Part shown: positions 44,788 to 53,465 of the stretch, in pieces
Layout of the letters: each line of letters begins with the position of its first letter
Numbering within the stretch: position 1 is the first letter of the stretch
Source of the DNA: Amycolatopsis sulphurea
GTDB lineage: Bacteria; Actinomycetota; Actinomycetes; Mycobacteriales; Pseudonocardiaceae
Length of the DNA: 64,000 bases
Direction: 5' to 3'
Assembly: GCF_002564045.1 (NCBI RefSeq)
Contig: NZ_PDJK01000002.1
Span: 2,232,001-2,296,000 of the forward strand
Notes under the pieces: generated by a model
The model's input: only the letters and a program-made list of their open reading frames with translations
Databases searched by the model: none
What the model was told of the DNA's origin: nothing
Program-made: the position numbers and the translations under genes

Positions 44788-44856
44788 GGATCACCCGTGG
44801 TCGTTTCGTCACGGTGATGATTGCGCAGCGACGCAACCGGCGGCACGCTGCGTGGT

Positions 44857-44920
44857 CACTCCGGTGGCTCCGAAATTCGGCACCGGAGTGGAGGGACGGC
44901 GGGCTAGCTCCGTCGTCCCG
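44857..44920. terminator. Paired hairpins between convergent parB and ddl genes
   Basis: CACTCCGGTG (44857-44866) pairs with CACCGGAGTG (44881-44890) with an inner CCGAA/TTCGG stem. A second hairpin GGGACG...CGTCCC lies at 44893-44920. Both suit bidirectional termination; there is no T-run. Confidence 0.7.
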
Positions 44921-44926
44921 TGAGGG

Positions 44927-45877
44927 TCAGTGGCTCCGCGCGACTGCGCGCGCGACGAGGTCCGCGAACACCGAGCCGAGCGATTTGCCCGCCGCCTCGA
45001 CCGCCATCGGGACCGTGGACGTCTCGGTGAGCCCCGGTGACAGGTTCACCTCAAGAAAGTGCACGGTGCCGTCCGAAGTGATCACGGCGTCCGTGCGGGA
45101 GATGTCGCGCAGCCCGAGCCACCGGTGTGCGGCGACGGCGAGTTCACTGACCGCCTTTGCCGTTTCGTCGGAGATCCTGGCCGGTGTGAAGAAATCGGTG
45201 AGGCCGGCGGTGTAGCGCGCGGTGTAGTCGTAGATGCCGCTCTCCGGCACGATTTCGACCGCCGGCAGCGCCTCGGCTCCGTCCTCGCCCTCGATGACCG
45301 TGACCGCCACCTCGACGCCGTCGACGAACCGCTCGGCAAGCACAGTGTCGCCGTAGGCGAAGCAGCCCACCATCGCGGCCGGCAGCTCCGAGGCCTCCCG
45401 CACCACCTGCGTGCCCAGTGCCGAACCACCCTGGTCCGGCTTCAGGATCAGCGGCAACCCGAGCCGGTCCACCATCGCGTCGAGCACCGACTGTGCACCC
45501 AGCTCCCGGAAAGTGCTGTGTGGCAAAACAATCCACTCCGGTGTGGCGAACCCGGCCTGCTGGACGAACGCCTTCGCAGTCGGCTTGTCCCAGGCCCGGC
45601 GGCAGCCCTGCGAGCTGGTGCCGACGAACGGCACGTCGAGCATCTCGAGCACGGTCTGCACCGAACCGTTCTCGCCTTCCCCGCCGTGCAGCGCGACGAC
45701 CACGGCGTCCGGCCGCTGGGTGCGCAGCCGCTCCAGCAACCCGGCGTCGGTGTCCCACTCGTCCACCGTGAGCCCTTCGGCACGCAACGCGGCCGACAGC
45801 CGCCGTCCGGAACGGAGCGAGACGTCCCGCTCGTGGGAAAGCCCACCGGCGAGCACGGCAACGGTACGGTCGACCAC
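44927..45877 (-). CDS. ddl: D-alanine--D-alanine ligase family protein
   Basis: 316 residues from a GTG at 45877. ATP-grasp features: VAVLAGGLSHERDVSLRSGR at the N-terminus, VVVALHGGEGENGSVQ (substrate Glu/His region), the ATP-lid LILKPDQGGSALGT, ALPAVEIVPESGIYDYTARYT (omega-like loop) and the metal site HFLEVNLSPGLT. It joins two D-Ala for the peptidoglycan precursor. The adjacent genes (parB, aminotransferase) are not peptidoglycan genes, so a specialised paralogue cannot be excluded. Confidence 0.88.
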   Translation of the reverse strand: MVDRTVAVLAGGLSHERDVSLRSGRRLSAALRAEGLTVDEWDTDAGLLERLRTQRPDAVVVALHGGEGENGSVQTVLEMLDVPFVGTSSQGCRRAWDKPTAKAFVQQAGFATPEWIVLPHSTFRELGAQSVLDAMVDRLGLPLILKPDQGGSALGTQVVREASELPAAMVGCFAYGDTVLAERFVDGVEVAVTVIEGEDGAEALPAVEIVPESGIYDYTARYTAGLTDFFTPARISDETAKAVSELAVAAHRWLGLRDISRTDAVITSDGTVHFLEVNLSPGLTETSTVPMAVEAAGKSLGSVFADLVARAVARSH

Positions 45878-45909
45878 CGTGGGAACTCCTTAGGTTGTTG
45901 CAGGGCCGG

Positions 45910-47229
45910 TCAGACCGTGTCCGGAGACGGGGTCTCGGGGCCCGGGATGGTGCGTGCCCTCACGCTACCGAAAGTGCGGCCAAGGTCCATTTCGGACTCC
46001 AGCACCGCGGCCAGGCGCCGCACTCCCTCCCGGATCCGCTCCGGCGTCGGATAGCAATAGGACAGGCGCATCTGACGCGAGCCGAACCCGTCGGCGTAGA
46101 AGCCGGTGCCCGACGCATACGCCACGCGGGCGGTGACAGCCCGCGGCAGCATTGCTTTGGTGTCAACACCTTCCGGCACGGTGACCCAAACGTAGAAGCC
46201 ACCTTCAGGTTGCGTCCAGGAGCAGCCCGCGGGCAGGTATTGCTGCAGCGCGGACAGCATCGCGTCGCGGCGCTCGCGGTAGTTTTCCCGGAACTTCTTG
46301 ATCTGGCCCTTCCAATCGTGCGACGCGAGGTAGCGAGACACGATCATCTGATTGAAGGTCGGCGGGCACAGCGTGGCCGATTCCGCTGCCAGCACGAGCT
46401 TTTCGCGCACCGCGTGCGGAGCGAGTACCCAGCCGACCCGCAGCCCCGAGGCGAACGTCTTGGAGAACGAACCGAGGTACACCACGTTGTCCGGGTCGAG
46501 CGAACGCAGCGCGGGGTAGATCTGCCCGTCGAAGCCGAGCAGCCCGTACGGGTTGTCCTCGACGACCAGCACACCGTGCTCGCGGCAGATCTCCACAATC
46601 TCCGCCCGCCGCTCGACCGCCAGCGTGACGCCCGCCGGATTGTGGAAATTCGGGATGGTGTAAAGGAATTTGACCCGCTGGCCGGCCTTTTCCGCCTGCC
46701 GCAACGCTTCCCTCAACCCCTCGGGCACGAGCCCATGATCGTCCATCGCGACGTGCACGACCTTGGCCTGGTACGCGGAGAACGAACCGAGCGCGCCGAC
46801 GTACGACGGGCCCTCGGCGATCACTACGTCGCCCGGATCGCAGAACAGCCGGGTCACCATGTCCAGGCCCATCTGGGAACCGACCGTGATCACAACGTCG
46901 TCCGGGTGCGCCTTGACGCCCTCGAGCGCCATGATTTCGCAGATCTGGTCACGCAGCGCAGGCACACCGTGCGCGGACCCGTACTGCAGGGCGACGAGCC
47001 CCTCCTCCGCGATGATCTCGCCGACCTGCGCAGACAGCGTGTCGAGCGGAAGCGCGGCCAGGTTCGGCATGCCACCAGCGAGCGAGACGACCTCCGGCCG
47101 GCTGGCCACTGCGAAGAGCGCGCGGATCTCGGATGCGGTCATACCGGCGGTCCGTGCTGCGTACCGCTCGAGGTGCGGGTCGAGATTGTGACGGCCGGTC
47201 TGCGGCTTGGCGGGGCGGTTCTCGGTCAT
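45910..47229 (-). CDS. PLP-dependent aminotransferase (fold type I, 2-aminoadipate type)
   Basis: 439 residues. PLP Lys is in LGSFSKTFASGLRVGW; the conserved Asn-Pro substrate site FLYTIPNFHNPAGVTLAVERR, the Asp VVEDNPYGLLGFDG, and AGGMPNLAALP and VTVGSQMGLDM fit the LysN/2-aminoadipate aminotransferase group without the GntR DNA-binding head. It would move an amino group from a 2-oxoacid/amino acid pair; the exact substrate is unknown. It lies 32 bp upstream of ddl on the same strand and may be co-transcribed. Confidence 0.87.
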   Translation of the reverse strand: MTENRPAKPQTGRHNLDPHLERYAARTAGMTASEIRALFAVASRPEVVSLAGGMPNLAALPLDTLSAQVGEIIAEEGLVALQYGSAHGVPALRDQICEIMALEGVKAHPDDVVITVGSQMGLDMVTRLFCDPGDVVIAEGPSYVGALGSFSAYQAKVVHVAMDDHGLVPEGLREALRQAEKAGQRVKFLYTIPNFHNPAGVTLAVERRAEIVEICREHGVLVVEDNPYGLLGFDGQIYPALRSLDPDNVVYLGSFSKTFASGLRVGWVLAPHAVREKLVLAAESATLCPPTFNQMIVSRYLASHDWKGQIKKFRENYRERRDAMLSALQQYLPAGCSWTQPEGGFYVWVTVPEGVDTKAMLPRAVTARVAYASGTGFYADGFGSRQMRLSYCYPTPERIREGVRRLAAVLESEMDLGRTFGSVRARTIPGPETPSPDTV

Positions 47230-47420
47230 CGGACACCTGAGGGCTCGGCGGTACCTGCTGGTAGATCCATCGAGTGTAACGGTGACCTCTTCCGGATCCC
47301 CGGTCTTCCGGCTCTTGTCACATCGGCCTATCCTCGTGGTGGTTCTTCCGGTGCCGCCTGCGCTCTCGCTGGCGTCGAGACCGGAGTCGTGCTGCGAGCA
47401 GGGGTCAAGGGAGGTTTCGG

Positions 47421-48065
47421 GTGTCGCGTCGCGTGGTGGGCGTCACGCTGGACAACCTTGAGCACCTGCCCAAGAGCTGCCGGCAGTGCGTTTACTGGGA
47501 AGTCGCGCCGCACCTGAAGGAACAGGCCGAGGAGTACGGCGCCACCGAGGTGGAGAAAGAGGCCTGGGTGTCCAGCGTGCTGCTGGAGTGGGGCTCCTGC
47601 GGCCGGATCGTCTACAGTGACACGCTCCCGGTCGGCTTCGTGCTCTACGCGCCGCCGAACGCGGTCCCCCGCGCGCTGGCTTTCCCGACGTCACCCCCCA
47701 GCGCCGACGCTGTCCTGCTCACCGCATTCCAGGTCCTCCCCGAATTCCGTGGCGGCGGGCTGGGCCGGATGCTGGTCCAGGCCGTGGCGAAGGACCTGAC
47801 CAAACGAGGCGTGCGCGCCATCGAGGCCTTCGGCGACGCCCAGCCCGACGACCCGGACCCCCTGGGCGGCCACGCCTGCGTCCTCCCCGCCGGTTTCCTG
47901 CAGAGCGTCGGCTTCAAAACCGTGCGCCCGCACCCGCGGTACCCCCGTCTCCGCCTGGAACTCCGCTCGGCGATCACCTGGAAGGAAGACGTCGAAGCCG
48001 CCCTCGAACGCCTCCTGGGCCAGGTAACCATCACCACCGCCGAACCCAGCCTCGGCCGCGCCTGA
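47421..48065 (+). CDS. GNAT-family acetyltransferase
   Basis: 214 residues from a GTG at 47421, preceded by GGGAGG. The GNAT core is AVLLTAFQVLPEFRGGGLGRMLVQAVAKDL, with the R/Q-x-x-G-x-G/A acetyl-CoA loop replaced by FRGGGLGRM, and later VRAIEAFGDAQPDDPDPLGGH. The N-terminus LDNLEHLPKSCRQCVYWEVA has a CxxC that may bind metal. It corresponds by position to the acetyltransferase near parB in mycobacteria. The acceptor is unknown. A 1-kb non-coding region follows. Confidence 0.85.
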   Translation: MSRRVVGVTLDNLEHLPKSCRQCVYWEVAPHLKEQAEEYGATEVEKEAWVSSVLLEWGSCGRIVYSDTLPVGFVLYAPPNAVPRALAFPTSPPSADAVLLTAFQVLPEFRGGGLGRMLVQAVAKDLTKRGVRAIEAFGDAQPDDPDPLGGHACVLPAGFLQSVGFKTVRPHPRYPRLRLELRSAITWKEDVEAALERLLGQVTITTAEPSLGRA

Positions 48066-49144
48066 CTCCCGTTCCCCCCCCCTCCCGGTCACTCTCCGTG
48101 CGCACCATCCCGCTGCCCCTGTGCCCACAAACCCTCCCCGCCTCGCCCTGCTTCCCCTCTCTTCCTCGTGCTGCCCACCCGCATCGCTCGAGGTCAACCC
48201 GCCCCCACCCATGCGACACCCAACCTGCCCGCTACCTCACTCGCGCAGGTCCCCCTCCACCCCGAAATACCCACAATCCCGCACCTGTGCACAGCTGTGG
48301 ATGAACCCCGAAGTTATCCACAGATCGCTGATAGACGCCGTGGAAAACCTGTGGACGACTAGACTGGGTTCGGGGACGCCCCCCGTGGTGGGTGGGGGCT
48401 GCCCCCAGGTGTGGTGGGTGTCGGAGTGGTGGGGCGCAAGCGGTTGTGGCTGGGTGGTGAGGGTGGGTAAGTGGTGGAGGGACTCCGGTTGGTTGGGGCC
48501 GGGGTGGGGGTGTGGATGCTGGGGTGGAGGTCGGGGTTCTTGGGCGGGTTGTGTGGGGCGCGAGATGGCGGATTGTTGCTCTGGGTAATCAAGGTGCGGG
48601 GGTGGCCGGTGTGGGAGGAGGTCGGGTTGTAGGTGCGGAGTGGCCGGAGGTGGGGCCGGGGTGGAGCGGAGGCGGGGTGGCGGCGACCGTCGGAAAGGTC
48701 TGGAAACGTCAGCGAAGCTTGAAGGCGCCCGCGAAATTGAACGCAGTCGAGAGCTGGGCGCAGAGCGGAATCAGGAGCGAAGGCACGGCAGAACGGGGGC
48801 AGCTCCGGCGGAAAGTGCGAGAGAGGCGGTGGTCAACTCCCTGAGCCCACCCGCCGGCGGTGCAAAGCCATCGGGTGTCGAGCAGAAGTTGTCCACTACT
48901 TGCGGCCGGGCTGAGGGGCGCCGAGCCATGCGGGCCGGAGCTAGCCGTACGAGATGTAGCTGCGAAAAGTAGCTCTGAGCCGGGCAGGCCGAAAGCCACT
49001 GGGCCGGACCGCAGCCACTCGATCACCCATCCGCAGGGCCACCCCAAGCCCGAACCGCCCTGAGACCAGCAGCTCCCCCGCGAAAGCAGACCCAAGCCGA
49101 AACGGGCCTACCGGAAGCCCAGAACAAACGTCCGAGACCGTCGG
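48066..49144. other. 1.1-kb non-coding region with strong strand skew
   Basis: No gene supported. 48066-48290 is very C-rich on this strand, 48360-48680 very G-rich and T/G-rich (many GGTGGG/GGGGGT runs), and the junction carries DnaA boxes (48296-48358). 48690-49140 is mixed and includes an A-rich patch. Frames crossing it are compositional artefacts. The flanking gene cwlM is convergent, so this is a gene-end-to-gene-end gap and should not need promoters. Confidence 0.6.
48296..48358. promoter_or_regulatory. DnaA boxes in a non-coding skew switch
   Basis: TGTGGATGA (48296-48304), TTATCCACA (48314-48322, perfect) and TGTGGACGA (48350-48358) within 63 bp, plus a TGTGCACAG nearby. They are 9.8 kb beyond dnaA. 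Confidence 0.6.
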
Positions 49145-50293
49145 CTATTCAGCCCGGGCCAGCTCGTGGGCCAGGACGTCGGCGAAGGTGAAGGTGCCGG
49201 TCGGCTGGTCGCCTTCGCCGAGGAGGTAGAGGCGTTTGACGGCGATCAGGATGCCTTCGGCCACGACGTCGCGGAAGGCGGGAGAAGCCAGCCTTCCGGA
49301 GTCGTCCGGGTTGGTCAGGTAGCCGATCTCCACGCGGACTGCGGGGCAGCGGGTGCGGGTGAAGATCTCCCACGTCTTGTAGTGCGTGCGGCAGTCTCGG
49401 AGGCCGGTCCGGGCGACTACCTCGCGCTGGATGAAGCCGGCCAGCAGTTCGCCCACCGTCGACGTGGTGCCGTTGCCGGTGCCGAAGTGGAAACTGGCGA
49501 TGCCCTGGGCCCGCGGAGAAGGGTTCGCGTCGTTGTGCAGGGACAGAAACAGGTCGGCACCGGCGTCGTTGGCGAAGCGGGCGCGTTCGAAATCGCTCGG
49601 GCTGTGGTTCGGGCCGCGGGAGATCAGGGCTTCCATGCCGGTGGCCTGCATCCGGCCTTCCAGGCGGCGGGCCAGGTCCCAGGCGATATCGGCCTCGCGC
49701 AGGCCGCCGGCGACCACGCCGAGGTCCTCGCCGCCATGACCGGGGTCGATGACGATGCGCTTGCCGCGCAGGCGCGGGCCGGCGCGGCGCACCTGCTCCT
49801 GCTCGCGCAGGAACACCGGGCGGCCGCCGCGGGCGCGCGGAGAGGACAGGCGGTGCAGCTCACGAATGGTCGCCGGACCGCAGATGCCGTCGGGGGTCAG
49901 CCGCATATCGCGCTGGAAGGTACGCAGCGCGCGCTCGGTCTGCGGGCCGAAGTAGCCGTCCGGCCGCCCGGCGTCGAAACCCAGCTCGGTGAGCCGCTCC
50001 TGCAACGCGAACACGTCGTCCCCGTTGACCGGGGACGAAAGCAGGTACTGCAGCGGACGGCTCCCCAGGTGATAGCTCGCGCCCTTCATCGCCTGGAAGG
50101 TCGCCGCGCCCACCACCCCATCGGTGATGAGCCCGCGCCGCTGCTGAAAGGCCCGCACGGCCTGCTCCACGGCACCGTCGAAGGTCGCGTAACGGTCGGT
50201 CCCCGCCACCGGCGGCAGCAGGTCCATCCCGGCGAGAATCGACCTGATCTCGGCGACTTCCGAACCGGTGTCACCGCGGCGGAGTACCCGCAT
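49145..50293 (-). CDS. cwlM: Peptidoglycan amidase-like protein CwlM
   Basis: 382 residues from the ATG at 50293. Two peptidoglycan-binding repeats (GSEVAEIRSILAGMD, then DDVFALQERLTELGFDAGRPDGYFGPQTERALRTFQ) precede an Amidase_3 domain: KRIVIDPGHGGEDLGVV with the metal-ligand His, SRGPNHSPSDFERARFAN, LFLSLHNDANPSP and VRVEIGYLTNPDD. Mycobacterial CwlM is cytoplasmic and regulates MurA rather than cutting wall, and this one also lacks a signal peptide. The neighbouring trxA/trxB genes match that context. GAGGAG precedes the ATG. Confidence 0.93.
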   Translation of the reverse strand: MRVLRRGDTGSEVAEIRSILAGMDLLPPVAGTDRYATFDGAVEQAVRAFQQRRGLITDGVVGAATFQAMKGASYHLGSRPLQYLLSSPVNGDDVFALQERLTELGFDAGRPDGYFGPQTERALRTFQRDMRLTPDGICGPATIRELHRLSSPRARGGRPVFLREQEQVRRAGPRLRGKRIVIDPGHGGEDLGVVAGGLREADIAWDLARRLEGRMQATGMEALISRGPNHSPSDFERARFANDAGADLFLSLHNDANPSPRAQGIASFHFGTGNGTTSTVGELLAGFIQREVVARTGLRDCRTHYKTWEIFTRTRCPAVRVEIGYLTNPDDSGRLASPAFRDVVAEGILIAVKRLYLLGEGDQPTGTFTFADVLAHELARAE

Positions 50294-50510
50294 GCACTCC
50301 TCGCTCTTCCTCGGGCACCGAAACAACTCGATGCGAAAACAAAAAATCTGTGGCTGGGGGTAAGCCCAGGCACCCATTGTGCCTTGCGAACTCTGGGTGA
50401 GGACGTAGGCCCGGCCGGTATGCCGCTCTCGTGGGGGAGCCCCCGTGGGGGAGAGACCCTTGGCACGTCTACGTGATCATCACCATGTGGGGGCTGCTCG
50501 AACGGATGAG

Positions 50511-50548
50511 AACCCGGGTCTGCGGGCTGATTCCCGCAGGCCCGGGTT
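50511..50548 (-). terminator. Terminator downstream of trxA
   Basis: AACCCGGG (50511-50518) and TGCGGG (50521-50526) pair with CCCGCA (50533-50538) and CCCGGGTT (50541-50548) around CTGATT. It is 18 bp after the trxA stop. Confidence 0.8.
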
Positions 50549-50565
50549 CCCACCGGATGGTCGAT

Positions 50566-50889
50566 TCAGAGGACGTCGGACAGATCCGACAATAGTGCGG
50601 CCTTCGCCTTCGCGCCCACGATCTCCTTGACCGGCTTGCCGCCCTGGAAGAGGATCAGCGTGGGGATCGACATCACCTTGTAGTCACGCGCTGTGTTCGG
50701 GTTCTCGTCGATGTCGAGCTTCGCGACGGTCAGCTTGTCGCCGTTCTCCGCGGCGATTTCCTCCAGCACCGGCGCGACCATCTTGCACGGCCCGCACCAG
50801 GTCGCCCAGAAATCGACCAGGACCGGCTTTTCGCTGGTCAGCACGTCGTCCACGAACGACTTGTCGGTCACCTTGACGGTATTGCCCAT
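50566..50889 (-). CDS. trxA: Thioredoxin
   Basis: 107 residues. Active site [16 protein letters not shown] (Cys32, Cys35), the cis-Pro loop [16 protein letters not shown] and the C-terminal helix are complete. It reduces protein disulfides in the cytosol with electrons from TrxB. GGAGA precedes the ATG. It is 48 bp after trxB, probably one transcript, with a terminator behind. Confidence 0.98.
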   Translation of the reverse strand: MGNTVKVTDKSFVDDVLTSEKPVLVDFWATWCGPCKMVAPVLEEIAAENGDKLTVAKLDIDENPNTARDYKVMSIPTLILFQGGKPVKEIVGAKAKAALLSDLSDVL

Positions 50890-50937
50890 GGGTTGTCTCC
50901 TTCGCCTGCGGTCGGAAGTCGGAAAACTTGCGAAAGG

Positions 50938-51903
50938 TCAGTGCTCGCCGCTGCCGACCAGCTCGGGCACCTCTGCGTGCTCGGCCAGCCACCGCTCCGC
51001 GTCGATCGCGGCGCTGCAGCCCGAACCCGCGGCCGTGATGGCCTGCCGGTAGGTGCGGTCCACCAGGTCGCCGGCCGCGAACACGCCAGGCAAGTTCGTG
51101 TAGGTCGTGCGGCCCTGGGTCCGCACGTACCCGTCCTCGTCCACCTCGACCTGCCCGCGCACCAGCTCGCTGCGCGGATCATGGCCGATGGCCAGGAAGA
51201 AACCGGTGACCTCCAGGGTCTTCTTCTCCCCGGTCTTGGTGTCTTCCACCTGCAGGCCACGCACGGTGCCCTCGCCCTCGACGCCGGTCACCTGCGTGTT
51301 CAGCTGCCACTTGATCTTCTCGTTCGCCCGCGCGCGCTCAAGCATGATCTTCGACGCCCGGAACTCGTCCCGCCGGTGCACGATCGTCACCGACTTGGCG
51401 AACTTTGTGAGGAAGGTCGCCTCCTCCATCGCCGAGTCGCCGCCGCCGGCGACCGCGATGTCGTGGTCACGGAAGAAGAAGCCGTCACAGGTCGCGCACG
51501 CGGACACGCCGTGGCCGAGCAGATCCTGCTCGCCCGGCACGTTCAGGTACCGCGCGGCCGCGCCCATCGCCAGGATCACCGCCCGCGCCGCGTAGCGCTT
51601 GCCGTTCGCTACGACGTACTTCACGTCGCCGGTCAGCTCCAGCGCCTCGACGTCCTCCGCACGCAGCTCGGCGCCGAAGCGCTCGGCCTGCTTGCGCATC
51701 TCCTCCATCAGATCCGGGCCCTGGATGCCGTCGCGGAAGCCAGGGAAGTTCTCGACCTCTGTGGTGGTCATCAGCGCACCACCGAACTGGGTGCCCTCGA
51801 ACACCAATGGAGCCAGCTCGGCCCGCGCCGCATACACCGCGGCGGTATATCCGGCCGGACCCGAACCCACGATGATCAGGTCCCTGATTTCCTCGCCCGC
51901 CAC
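50938..51903 (-). CDS. trxB: Thioredoxin reductase
   Basis: 321 residues from a GTG at 51903 after GGAGGTT. FAD motif [21 protein letters not shown], the redox pair CATC at 136-139 ([12 protein letters not shown]), NADPH motif [21 protein letters not shown] and the C-terminal FAD site [23 protein letters not shown]. It passes NADPH electrons to TrxA. Upstream is the sigM/anti-sigma pair, as in mycobacteria. Confidence 0.98.
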   Translation of the reverse strand: MAGEEIRDLIIVGSGPAGYTAAVYAARAELAPLVFEGTQFGGALMTTTEVENFPGFRDGIQGPDLMEEMRKQAERFGAELRAEDVEALELTGDVKYVVANGKRYAARAVILAMGAAARYLNVPGEQDLLGHGVSACATCDGFFFRDHDIAVAGGGDSAMEEATFLTKFAKSVTIVHRRDEFRASKIMLERARANEKIKWQLNTQVTGVEGEGTVRGLQVEDTKTGEKKTLEVTGFFLAIGHDPRSELVRGQVEVDEDGYVRTQGRTTYTNLPGVFAAGDLVDRTYRQAITAAGSGCSAAIDAERWLAEHAEVPELVGSGEH

Positions 51904-51986
51904 CCGTCAACCTCCGCTCGTAGCGACCAGTGCTTCTGGCTCAACACGATGGTAGGGGCCGGTGTTCCCGGCGGTGACGCCCGCTA

Positions 51987-52775
51987 CTACCGGCCGCCGA
52001 CGATCCGGTCGAACAGCTTGTCCGGACGCGCCGGCCCGCAATCCGCGCCGAACGCGACCAGCCGGAACTGGGCGAGCTTGCCGGTGGTGTAGATGACCAG
52101 CACCCCCGCCTTGCCTGCCACGTTCACCGGGCGGACGCCCTCGGGCCGTACCTTCGGGTCCAGCCCGGCTGCCGCGACACACGTGTCGAGCCGCTGCTCG
52201 TCGCGCAACGGGCCGAAATCGCGGACCCCGACGCCACCGCCGAGCAAAGCCTCGGCCCCACCGCCGTCGCCGGACACGGACGGGCCGCTCGCCGCCGGTG
52301 CGGCCACGTTCGGCGTGCCGCTCTCGGAGCCCGGCACGGCGACCACCACCGCGACCACTGCGGCGGCGGCCGCGGTCAGGACCCCGCCCGCCCAGCCGAG
52401 CCGCCGGTTGCGCCGCCGGGCCGCCGACAGGTCCACCACCGGGGCAACCGCCGCCGGCTCCGGAAACGTGGCTCCCGCCGGGATTTCGCCACTCGAGTGC
52501 CGGTGCGCGGCGGATTCCGCGGCCAGCGCGGCGTCCAGACGGGCCACGTACTCCGCAGGCATCGGCGGCACGGGCTCGGTGGCCAGTGCGGACAGGTCCG
52601 CGGTGGTCGCTTCGAGTGCCTCGATGATCGCGCGCGCCTCGGGGTCGGCATCGACGCGCGGCCACAGCAGGGCCGCCTCGTCCTCGGTCAGGACCCCGGC
52701 GTGGAGGTCGGCGAGCAGGTCCACGGACCAGGGCGGCCCGACGATCCCCCCTGCTCCCCGGCTCTCGTCGGTCAT
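51987..52775 (-). CDS. Membrane anti-sigma factor for SigM (RsmA-like)
   Basis: 262 residues. The N-terminal 110 residues are cytoplasmic (SVDLLADLHAGVLTEDEAALLW, VARLDAALAAESA). No His-x3-Cys-x2-Cys zinc motif is seen. A single membrane helix (about 127-148) is preceded by RRRNRRLGW. The outer part has two Cys (DTCVAAAGLD, GADCGPARPD) that could form a disulfide. Its ATG overlaps the sigM stop (ATGA), so sigma and anti-sigma are coupled. Position fits the SigM anti-sigma of mycobacteria. Confidence 0.85.
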   Translation of the reverse strand: MTDESRGAGGIVGPPWSVDLLADLHAGVLTEDEAALLWPRVDADPEARAIIEALEATTADLSALATEPVPPMPAEYVARLDAALAAESAAHRHSSGEIPAGATFPEPAAVAPVVDLSAARRRNRRLGWAGGVLTAAAAAVVAVVVAVPGSESGTPNVAAPAASGPSVSGDGGGAEALLGGGVGVRDFGPLRDEQRLDTCVAAAGLDPKVRPEGVRPVNVAGKAGVLVIYTTGKLAQFRLVAFGADCGPARPDKLFDRIVGGR

Positions 52776-53434
52776 CGTCCCTCCCCGTTCCCCGGCGAGC
52801 CCTTGACCCGCCCGGCACTCCGGGACCCCTCCGAAGTGGCGTGGTTGCGTTTGCTTTCGTTAGTTGAGACGCCTGCTGCGGCATCCGGGTTCCGCAAGTG
52901 CCCGAGAACCTTCGCGAGTTTGCCCCTTCCGCGCGCGCACCGGCTCTTCACCGTGCCCTCGGCGATCCCGAGCAGTTTCGCCGTCTCGGCCACCGAATAG
53001 CCCTCGACGTCGACCAGCACGATCGGGGCGCGCTGATCCTCGGGGAGCTGGTCGAGCGCCTGCCGTACGAGCAGGCTGGTCTCCCGTTGCGCCATCGAAT
53101 CGCCGGGCGCGGCCGGTTCGTTGAAGCCGGCTTCGGGCAGCGGCACGGTCGGCCGGGCCTGCCGGCGCCGGATCCGGTCGAGACAGGCGTTCACCACGAT
53201 CCGGTGCAGCCAGGTGGTGACCTGCGATTCGGCGCGGAACTTGCCGGCCGCGCGGAAGGCCGAGATGAACGCCTCCTGCAGGGCGTCCGCGGCCTCCTCC
53301 GGATCACGCAGGGTGCGTAGCGCGACCGCCCACATACGGTCCCGGTGCCGTCGGACCAGTTCACTGAACGCCTGCGGATCACCGGCGGCATGCGCCGCTA
53401 TCAGGTCCGCATCCGTGGGAGCTGCAGCCGTCAC
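52772..53434 (-). CDS. sigM: ECF sigma factor SigM
   Basis: 220 residues from a GTG at 53434. Region 2: DADLIAAHAAGDPQAFSELVRRHRDRMWAVALR, DPEEAADALQEAFISAFRAA, FRAESQVTTWLHRIVVNACLDRIRRR. Region 4: QALDQLPEDQRAPIVLVDVEGYSVAETAKLLGIAEGTVKSRCARGR. ECF factors direct RNA polymerase to stress promoters. Its order (sigM, anti-sigma, trxB, trxA) is that of mycobacteria. It lies 31 bp after the upstream pseudokinase gene. Confidence 0.95.
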   Translation of the reverse strand: MTAAAPTDADLIAAHAAGDPQAFSELVRRHRDRMWAVALRTLRDPEEAADALQEAFISAFRAAGKFRAESQVTTWLHRIVVNACLDRIRRRQARPTVPLPEAGFNEPAAPGDSMAQRETSLLVRQALDQLPEDQRAPIVLVDVEGYSVAETAKLLGIAEGTVKSRCARGRGKLAKVLGHLRNPDAAAGVSTNESKRNHATSEGSRSAGRVKGSPGNGEGR

Positions 53435-53465
53435 CCGCGAGAGCCTACTGAGTCCGGTCGCAGGC

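Noticed and set aside
48121..48972. Several overlapping frames in the skewed region
   Set aside because: They are Pro/Thr or Gly/Trp/Val strings produced by C-rich or G-rich tracts; no start site or domain supports them.
51485..51910. Frames antisense to or offset in trxB
   Set aside because: Gly/Arg-rich shadow of trxB; the conserved FAD, CATC and NADPH motifs show which frame is real.
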